This document shows positions 8,097 through 13,842 of a DNA stretch of 13,842 bases, piece by piece. The number at the start of each line of letters is the position of its first letter. The stretch's first letter is position 1. The notes under the pieces were generated by a model, which was given only the letters and a program-made list of their open reading frames with translations, was not told where the DNA came from and made no database searches. This DNA comes from Larix sibirica (Eukaryota; Streptophyta; Pinopsida; Pinales; Pinaceae): assembly GCA_004151065.3 (NCBI GenBank), contig NWUY0303932581.1:1-13842 (forward strand). Direction: 5' to 3'. The position numbers and the translations under genes are program-made.

Positions 8097-9196
8097 TTTT
8101 TTGGATTTTGCAAGGTCGTTCCATAGTTAGGCTTTGATAAAGGTGCCTTGAAAGTTGGAGCGAGGGTTTGGATTGACGCGTGTCCATGTTGGAGTTTGTG
8201 TGATGGTTCAGTGTGCTTGTATATTATATGCATTGAATCTATACGTTGATTTCCGAAGTAGCATAATGGATATTTTATTGTTCACTGTAATCAAAGGATA
8301 TGACGAGATTTGTACCATAATGGCACTGACAACCTCGACTTTTGTTTCAAAAGTTCATTTTTTTATGGAAGAAGGTGGACATGGCATGTTGATGTGGCTA
8401 GATGATAGCGCATTCATTGGTTAATGGTTGCAAAGTGGCAAAAGTTAGTAGCTACGAAACCTAGGGTTGGCATGAACGCATGTTGCTGCATTGAATGATC
8501 CTGTGCATGGGGTGTTAATACTAACTTTCTTAACTTTTCACTCGGGTTGCAGGTTTGTGTTGCCATTCTTTTTTGATTTTACTAATTTGCACTTGCGCTG
8601 CTTGTAACTCGCTCTTGGAGGACTTTTACCACACTGAATATAATTAATAGTCTTCATTCGCTTGTGATCGAGATGCTCGGGTTTTTCAAACGACACAATG
8701 AATCTGAAAGGAAAGGCGACAACAATCTATGAGATGATATGATGTCAACGATGCACACGTTGTGGTTCTACAAGTAATAATTTTGGAAGGAAGCATTTGC
8801 ATATCAATGGGGTATTATCAAAGCTTTCAGTGCTCTTTTATCTTTAATGTTGTGTATGTTCTTAGAGATGAGACAATATTTAACAAAAAGAAAGGACATA
8901 TAAGCAACTCTATATTCTTGCTACGTGTTGGTTTGTGTTAAAATTATTTCCAGAAAGGAGCTTCATAGAATTTTAATCTTTCCAAAACTAGAGTAGGTTT
9001 TATTTATGAGAGGGTTGTGTTATGACTTGCACAGGCTACGGTAGACCGATAGAAATTGGTATTTGTTCGAGCACAACGGAGACCTTAGCTATGAAAATTG
9101 ATGAACAAACTTTATTTTTACCCTGAAATGAAAATCCATCCCTTCAATATTATTAAATTATGATTCCAACTTTGTCGACCCTTACACGTGAAGAAG
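8097..9196. other. Unassigned AT-rich stretch
   Basis: An 89-codon plus-strand frame (8155-8424) contains no family motif I know. A segment at about 8610-8700 (CACTGAATATAATTAATAG, then GATCGAGATGCTCGGG) has the flavour of an LTR end but lacks a paired LTR or primer-binding site. An acceptor-like CGGGTTGCAG ends near 8552. None of this is enough to call a gene or element. Confidence 0.35.
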
Positions 9197-9306
9197 CACA
9201 TCCCTTCTACTTTAATTCTCATATTCTGCCTAGAATTCTAAATCCTGCAATCACATCCCTTCCACTTTACTTCTCATATCCTGCCTGTAATTCTAAAGCC
9301 TATGAT
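9197..9306. repeat. 55-bp tandem duplication, two copies
   Basis: CACATCCCTT starts both copies, at 9197 and 9252. Over 55 bp they match at about 46 positions, with most changes in the last third. The duplication falls inside a plus-strand open frame (9160-9348), where 55 bp is not a multiple of three; the frame is therefore unlikely to be a conserved protein and is better explained by the repeat. Confidence 0.88.
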
Positions 9307-9441
9307 TCTTTTGGTTTGGTACACCATGTATTGTTCTTTCATTCATAGCTATCAGGTTTTTAAACAAGAACCTCTGTGACCTGCATTCTATGACTCAGAA
9401 CTTAAGAGATACATGGAGGCTATGATTTCGATGTTGAGAAA

Positions 9442-10034
9442 ATGAAGCTCGATAAGGAGATCATCACGCCAATAGAATAAATAAGGGCTCTTAGGGTGCT
9501 TGGCTAAGGGGAAATTGGCACCGTGTTATGGTTCTAAGAAATGGCTGCGATAATCCCTTAATCACCTCAAGGTCACATTGACCAAATTAGTTGAAAAAGG
9601 ATCATGCCAAGATGCATATTTTAATAGAACGAGAGGTATATAGAGGGAGAGGGACATTCTCTCCTCATTACAACATCCCTTTCTGACATATCTCATTGCC
9701 CAAGTTGAGACAAACACAATTGTGGGTTGGGCCATCGACTTCCAAAGAGGAAATCTTCATCGTCCCAAGCAAATTCATCCAGACAAGATGTTTTTTGAGT
9801 CCGCCATTAGGTGAGATATATACTCAAATTTCGCCATGATGGTTTCCCCTTGAAATTGGTACTAATGTCTGATTATAGTTGGGATGATGATTTCAGGTTT
9901 TATGCGACTGAAGTGATTTTAGCTTTGGAGCACCTACACGGGCAGGGATTGTCTACAGAGAGCTGAAGCTAGAGAACATCCTTGTGCAGACCACCGGGCT
10001 TATCATGCTCACCAACTTCGATCTTTCTACAAGG
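9442..10034 (+). pseudogene. AGC-family (AGC-VIII-like) protein kinase pseudogene with retained intron
   Basis: Plant AGC-VIII kinases (D6PK, PINOID/WAG, OXI1/UCN types) are Ser/Thr kinases in auxin transport and stress signalling. Visible blocks in order are IRALRVLG-stop-GEIGTV (glycine loop, 9481-9525), ERDILSSLQHPFLTYLIAQV (about 9643-9702), GWAIDF then GNLH, HPDKMFFESAIR, FYATEVILALEHLHG, VYRELKLENIL (9951-9983) and HIM-like LIMLTNFDLSTR (about 9999-10030). GT at 9811 and AG at 9896 bound an 86-bp intron splitting the Arg of AIR-FY. The VAIK lysine region is unreadable. The catalytic Asp of YRDLKPEN is Glu (9960-9962), the metal-binding Asp of DFD is Asn (10014-10016), and stops and frameshifts occur (TAA 9505, deletion near 9947). 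The activation segment and the rest of the C-lobe are missing. Subfamily is uncertain. Confidence 0.87.
9811..9896 (+). other. Retained GT-AG intron in the kinase pseudogene
   Basis: The segment begins GTGAGATATA and ends GATGATTTCAG. Removing it joins ATT-AG to G-TTT-TAT, restoring Ile-Arg-Phe-Tyr exactly where AGC kinases have an R-F-Y run before the helix with the conserved Glu-x3-Ala-Leu. Its presence shows the copy arose by DNA-level duplication rather than from mRNA. Confidence 0.82.
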
Positions 10035-10071
10035 TTTATGCCTCCTTACAAGCAAACATGTGCAACTTTAT

Positions 10072-10385
10072 CACATGAAAAAGGGCGATGAAATTCCCCA
10101 CATCCATTGAGGGTGTGGCTCCGCCTAAGTTATGTGATTGGAGCCATTCCATCATCTAAAGCTTCTTAAAAGTAGAAAGAATTTTTCCCGTCAACTGGTT
10201 TCCTGCAAGTGTCAAGCACACTAAGCTCGCCAGATTAGAAATCTAATGCAGAATAGCCCCCTCTACACAATTACTGCCCAAATCAAGATAACTAAGACTC
10301 AGGTACAACCCAATATCATAAGGAATTACTCCAGATATCATATTATTGTAGAGATCCAATACCTCCAGCATTTCCATATATCATA
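10072..10385 (-). pseudogene. LRR receptor-like kinase fragment: four leucine-rich repeats
   Basis: Four consecutive 24-residue plant-type extracellular LRRs (LxxLxLxxNxLxGxIP) are read on the minus strand in one frame. They begin LEVLDLYNNMISGVIP, then LSYLDLGSN with VEGAI, then LVCLTLAGNQLTGKI, then MEWLQSHNLGGATPS. Plant receptor kinases with such ectodomains sense peptides or steroids at the plasma membrane. The wording is closest to LRR-XI/XII-type ectodomains in my memory, but no kinase or signal-peptide part is present, so the subfamily is not secure. Two in-frame TAGs break the frame (after the ILH of repeat 2 and before MMEWL), and a TGA lies just upstream near 10383. It is a fragment only, abutting the kinase pseudogene, which lies on the other strand. 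Confidence 0.87.
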
Positions 10386-10491
10386 TAGTACTTTTAGTGA
10401 TTGGAAAACACGTTTCACAGTTTAAAATCTGAATTTCTCAGCCGGAACTTGGCAATGATGACCTATGCTTTACATTTCACATGAATTTCTA

Positions 10492-10505
10492 ACTTTTTTT
10501 TTTTC
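10492..10505. repeat. Poly(T) run
   Basis: An almost pure T tract directly precedes the possible exon at 10529-10651 and could act as its polypyrimidine tract. A second, similar T run lies at about 10855-10868. Confidence 0.75.
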
Positions 10506-10528
10506 TGATGTTATTATTCCATGCCAAG

Positions 10529-10651
10529 GCAGATATATACTGAACAATGATACTAGGATCGAGACATTAATTCATCAATATTTTGTCATCTGTTTAAATG
10601 GAGTTGGTGGCTGCAGAGATGTTCTCAACAACAACTATGTGTCTGTATTTG
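10529..10651 (+). other. Possible orphan exon, product not recognised
   Basis: A T-rich tract and CCAAG end at 10528, and a consensus donor GTGAGT starts at 10652. The 123 bp between stay open in a frame that reads YILNNDTRIETLIHQYF and then GGCRDVLNNNYVSVFG. The frame is open on both sides too, from 10465 to 10665. The length is a multiple of three, so the exon would be phase-neutral. No family is apparent, and no partner exon is recognisable nearby, so this may be chance or a stray piece of a decayed gene. Confidence 0.25.
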
Positions 10652-10884
10652 GTGAGTATTATTGACATTTTTTGCTTATGGGGTTTCCATTTGTATGTAA
10701 AACCTGAATATTTCTTTCCTTCCCATTGCAATTGCAATTGATTTTTTCCTTTACTTAGTTCCTATTTCTTTTTTTGCATAGTCCTCCTTGCTATTGTCAC
10801 AGACTAAACCACATGTGGCTCTTGTTACATAAATGCTTTCATTTAGAAAACTAATTTTTTTTTTTTTTATGAATGGATAATAGC

Positions 10885-10967
10885 TTCAAACTTATATGTT
10901 TTTTTTCCTCTTTCGTTGCCAAAATTTCAAACTTATATGCTTTTTTGTTTGTCTCTTTCACCTTCAA
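10885..10967. repeat. 41-bp tandem duplication, two copies
   Basis: TTCAAACTTATATG, followed by a T run, CTCTTTC and CAAAATTT, starts at 10885 and again at 10926. The copies differ by small indels in the T runs. Confidence 0.8.
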
Positions 10968-10978
10968 AATTTCATTTG

Positions 10979-11030
10979 TGATAAGAGGGTCATCAAAATT
11001 TTAATTTATTATAAGAGGGTCATGGTTTTA
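10979..11030. repeat. 30-bp direct repeat around ATAAGAGGGTCAT
   Basis: The 13-mer ATAAGAGGGTCAT occurs at 10981 and 11011, exactly 30 bp apart, with the spacer partly AT-rich. It directly follows the 41-bp duplication, so this short area has been duplicated repeatedly. Confidence 0.75.
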
Positions 11031-11082
11031 AGCATTTCAACATTTGATAGCCTAGAAACTTATACATAGTTTTAGAAGAGAA

Positions 11083-11346
11083 ATGAAAAACTTTATCCTC
11101 CTACAACTCCTAGAAAAGATCATAGCCCTAGTGGATTGTATATTGGTCACTTATATATTAAGGAACAAACATCACAGAGAAGTAACCCACACAAATCAAA
11201 GAACAAGATACCAAGAATTATGTTGTAAAACCCTCAAAGAGGAAAAAATCCACAGAGCAACAAAAAAGTTGTATTATTTCTTATGGAGACTTACATCTAG
11301 TACAATACTCCCCGGCATATCATCGCTTGTCATCACTGACAAATGA
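11083..11346 (+). other. Possible LTR-retrotransposon-derived stretch, weak
   Basis: The segment around 11205-11265 (ACCAAGAATTATGTTGTAAA, then CCCTCAAAGAGG and AAAATCCACAGAGC) resembles, from memory, a motif repeated in many plant Copia-type LTRs that reads roughly 'accaagaattaacgtgg-aaaccct-aaagagg-aaaaaccacgg'. A TACAATACTCCCC near 11300 is also common in such sequences. No paired LTR, primer-binding site or polyprotein is visible. The 87-codon frame across it has no family motif. Confidence 0.25.
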
Positions 11347-11473
11347 CCGTTCATGACCCTTAAATAAATATCCTCGACCAATGGATATGGTTGATAGTTT
11401 TGTTTTTTCATTATATCTTTTCATTTGGGATACGCCTTGGAAGGGGATCTTCAAGTTCACTCAATGGTAGATT

Positions 11474-11755
11474 ATGATCAAACTCTGCATAGGTTACAAT
11501 AGCATTTGTTTTCTTTATACTTTAGTTCAAAACTCAGTTTTCATTGAGAAGAGAACCTTGGGGTTATTCTTAGGTTTAAATATTTTCAGGCATGCTACTC
11601 ATACCCATGAATTCAACCAAAAAGTGAATAGGTTGGTTGATCTTGTCCAAGCTTCAGATTTCCTAGAAGGTCTCTTTGGTCTAATTCATAAATTTACAAG
11701 TTTTGAGCACGGTACCTGGACATGGTCACAAAGTGAACAACTCCTAGTAGAGTAG
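11474..11755 (+). other. Unassigned 93-codon open frame
   Basis: The frame is open with a plausible mix of residues (HTHEFNQKVNRLVDLVQASD, FLEGLFGLIHKFTSFEHGTW). It lacks any domain I can name, and there is no clear start context or splice site. It could be a chance frame or a piece of a retroelement. Nothing nearby supports a function. Confidence 0.15.
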
Positions 11756-11759
11756 GGTC

Positions 11760-12490
11760 AACTATAGATCTTAGTCATGCAAATCATCATCAGTAAGCAT
11801 CAAACTTTTACTTGTTTAATTTAGGGATTGTTATTCCCATTTTGGATTTACATGATATACTGTTCTTATCACTTCATCTAAATTTCTTTTCATTCTATTA
11901 AAAACGATTTACCATACAAGGACATGCATATGTTTTATAACCCTCCTTAAAGCTGTAGCAAGTTTATATAATAAAAGGATGTGATATAACATTACGTGAC
12001 TTGTTTTATAAATAAAATGACCAGGAAGATTAAAGTGTCATTAATGATAGTAATTAGAATGGGTGTTAATTGTTTTATAACCAAGGACTGCCAAGCAATT
12101 TTAGACGTTCTTTGTTAGACCTGAATTATAGTGAAGACAACAGTAGATACCCAACAATTTGTTCAGTTAGTTTCATGACATGAAGCATGGTCAACAACCT
12201 TATTACAAAGTCTTTTTGCATAATTATTACATTGAAAACTCTGTTGTCCCATTGTTTTTACATCTTGCTTGTTCTTGGTGGTGGGTACTGATCATTTGAT
12301 ATTGATTTATCCGAACTTTAAACACAAATGTTCAAATCCAAAAAAAAATAGTTCCTAGACACTCATTTTAAAAGATTTGAAGTATAAGCCCAAAAAAGCA
12401 CAAATAATAAAAGATTCGGACTTTAAGCCATGGACATGGGTTTTGGATGATTGTTGTTTAAGATTTGGTGTCTTTCTTTGAAAAAATAAT
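11760..12490. other. AT-rich stretch without a gene
   Basis: No open frame or motif stands out. A 21-bp imperfect direct repeat, AAAAGATTTGAAGTATAAGCC and its relative AAAAGATTCGGACTTTAAGCC, lies at about 12370-12430 with a period of roughly 40 bp. Confidence 0.45.
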
Positions 12491-12508
12491 GTAGGTTTAG
12501 TCGAGGAT

Positions 12509-12665
12509 TTTTATTTATTATTTTGTAGAGTACTTTTTATATTTACAAGAACACATTTTCAGTCACACCCACAAAGGGGTTTGAATCTAAATCTCTACAT
12601 TGATACAAGATCGATCAACTCATTGCTTGCTATTACACCACACTCTTGCAAGCTAGTTGAGTTTT
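12509..12665 (-). mobile_element. Likely tRNA-derived SINE, minus strand
   Basis: Read on the minus strand, the stretch has an RNA polymerase III A box, TGGTGTAATAG (plus 12630-12640), which fits TRGYNNARNNG. After 42 bases comes a B box, GATTCAAACCC (plus 12577-12587), close to GGTTCRANNCC. After the B box comes CCTTTGTGGGTGTG, as in some plant SINE heads, and an A-rich 3' part (AAAATAATAAATAAAAA near 12525-12509). It is not a functional tRNA: no cloverleaf closes and the anticodon stem is absent. An 8-bp direct repeat TAGGTTTA lies at 12492-12499 and 12669-12676 and may be a target-site duplication, though about nine bases separate the left copy from the A-rich tail. Confidence 0.45.
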
Positions 12666-12870
12666 TTTTAGGTTTATGGTTCCTCACTTTATTGGAAATT
12701 CTTGGGTTTTCTGTTGAAGGGTTGGTCTCTCTCTTTTTTACACCTTTGTGGCAAGTGTGGTGATGTTGGGGAAGGCATGGTTGGTTTACATGTTATGAGT
12801 TTAGGGTGGCTTCTATTTGACGTGATTTGAATTTAAGATGGGGCTTGGTTGATAGGTCACCTGTTGAAGG

Positions 12871-13545
12871 TTTCCTCTTTGGAAAAGTGATATGATCTCT
12901 AGTTGTTTATTGTAATGTTTGTGTTTATGCCTTTAGATTTATGGGGATTTTGATTCATAATTCTTGTGTTTGGAATTTTGAAAATTTTGCATTGATAATA
13001 AGGTTTGCGTTTGGTATAGTTTTGATTTTTATAGAATCCATAAGGATTTTGGTTAATTGGTGCTCAATCTAAATTTGTAGTTTTACCAATTTTTTTTAAA
13101 GCCTATTTGGATATGGTGCTCCATACCTCTAGTTGTTAACTATTAATTCTAGAGATTAATGGGATTTTGGTTCAGAATTCTTGGGTTTGTGTTTTGAACA
13201 GTTTGCATTGGGACTGAGGTTTGCATTTCCTATAAGTTTTTAAATTTTTTAGGGTATGGGGGACATGTATTGATTATAGCTAATAGATGTTCAATCTAAA
13301 GTTGTATGTGTTCACATGTCATTGTCAAATGTTTCCTTTTTACTCTTTGGAAAAGCGAGATGTTCTCTTGTTGTTAACTATTAGGTCTAGGTTTATTTGT
13401 ATTTATGGGGATATTGGTTCAGAGTTCATGGGTTTGGGGTCTTCATAATTTTGCATTGGAGCTAAGGTTTGCATTTCTTATAAAAAAATATTTTTGGAAT
13501 CTGTATGGATTTTGGTTAATAGATGTTCAATCTAAAGTTGTGGGG
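12871..13545. repeat. Three diverged copies of a ~230-bp tandem repeat
   Basis: The unit starts with a CTCTTTGGAAAAG-like box and CTAGTTGTTAACTATT. It goes on through GGGATTTTGGTTCAGAATTC, a TTTGCATTGG and AGGTTTGCATTT block, and ends with TGTTCAATCTAAAGTTGT. The AGTTGTT anchor sits at 12901, 13131 and about 13369; the TCAATCT anchor sits at 13064, 13291 and 13527. Spacing is thus 227-238 bp. The copies differ widely, by eye sharing perhaps two thirds to three quarters of their bases, so the duplication is old. A shorter, weaker match around 12660-12720 (ATTCTTGGGTTTT) may be a fourth, truncated copy. No coding capacity is visible. Confidence 0.8.
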
Positions 13546-13548
13546 TTG

Positions 13549-13567
13549 ATATATATATATATATATT
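13549..13567. repeat. (AT)n microsatellite
   Basis: About nine AT units run in a row directly after the third copy of the ~230-bp repeat. It is a likely length polymorphism. Confidence 0.93.
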
Positions 13568-13842
13568 AATTTTATTATTTTTTTCTTCTTCTTTCTAACA
13601 TCTTGTATGGACATCATTGAGCATAGCTTGGATTTTATCTATAAGGATTTTCTCTCTATTTTTGCTTATTTTGTCCGGTGGGGGGGTGTTGATTGTGGAG
13701 AAAATTTCACATTGATCTACATTGCTAATCAATACCAAATCTCATAATCAGAGTGGCTGGAATATGGAAAACCGCAAAGAATTGTTAGGATATTTAGACA
13801 CTTAGGAGTTAGTTAAGATCAACTTGTGTAATATATCCGTTA
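13568..13842. other. No gene supported at the right edge
   Basis: A CT-rich run (TTTTTTCTTCTTCTTTCT, about 13579-13597), a G run (GGGGGGG, about 13679-13686) and mixed sequence run to the window edge. The frames are short and show no motif. Confidence 0.4.

Noticed and set aside
7994-8233. Minus-strand open frame of 79 codons
   Set aside because: It has no motif, overlaps the inverted repeat and fits chance in AT-rich DNA.
8610-8700. 3' end of a solo LTR
   Set aside because: No paired LTR, TG...CA borders or target-site duplication could be found by eye.
12577-12640. Functional tRNA gene on the minus strand
   Set aside because: Only the A and B box sequences are present; no acceptor, D, anticodon or T stems pair up. 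A SINE head explains the boxes better.
12581-12763. Plus-strand 60-codon open frame
   Set aside because: It runs antisense through the SINE-like element and into unrelated sequence; no family motif.

Overview
The window looks like nuclear DNA from a large-genome seed plant. It is AT-rich and gene-poor. It holds a decayed plant-type L1 LINE, fragments of plant-specific gene families (an AGC-VIII-like kinase and an LRR receptor kinase), plant-like splice sites and many degenerate tandem repeats. Gymnosperm or angiosperm cannot be decided from the sequence alone. I see no bacterial operon, CRISPR array, rRNA or functional tRNA, and no gene that looks intact.

Positions 1 to about 5360 (minus strand) are one long fossil LINE running right to left. 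ORF1 (5360/5239/5104 down to 2805) has a DUF4283-like domain, a CCHC-knuckle relic and a basic C-terminal tail. ORF2 (2808 down past base 1) has an APE-type endonuclease, a reverse transcriptase and the start of the post-RT region. The RNase H region, if any, and the 3' tail lie outside the window. The ORF1 stop and ORF2 start overlap as ATGA. The element is dead: it has many stops and frameshifts, and key endonuclease, RT and zinc-knuckle residues have changed.

Positions 5360-9400 are AT-rich intergenic sequence with an A-rich tract, a (TGT)7 microsatellite inside an unassigned open frame, one possible fossil exon (6190-6393), a 43-bp tandem repeat, a 62-nt imperfect hairpin and a 55-bp tandem duplication.

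Positions 9442-10385 hold two gene relics back to back. On the plus strand is an AGC-family protein kinase pseudogene that keeps an 86-bp GT-AG intron, so it is not a retrocopy. On the minus strand, directly abutting it, is a four-repeat LRR fragment of receptor-kinase type.

Positions 10400-13842 are again repeat-rich. They contain a possible orphan exon (10529-10651), short tandem repeats, a weak LTR-element-like stretch, a likely tRNA-derived SINE on the minus strand (A and B boxes near 12635 and 12582), three diverged copies of a ~230-bp tandem repeat, and an AT microsatellite. The parts do not form a working pathway. The window reads as a record of retrotransposon insertion and gene-fragment decay.
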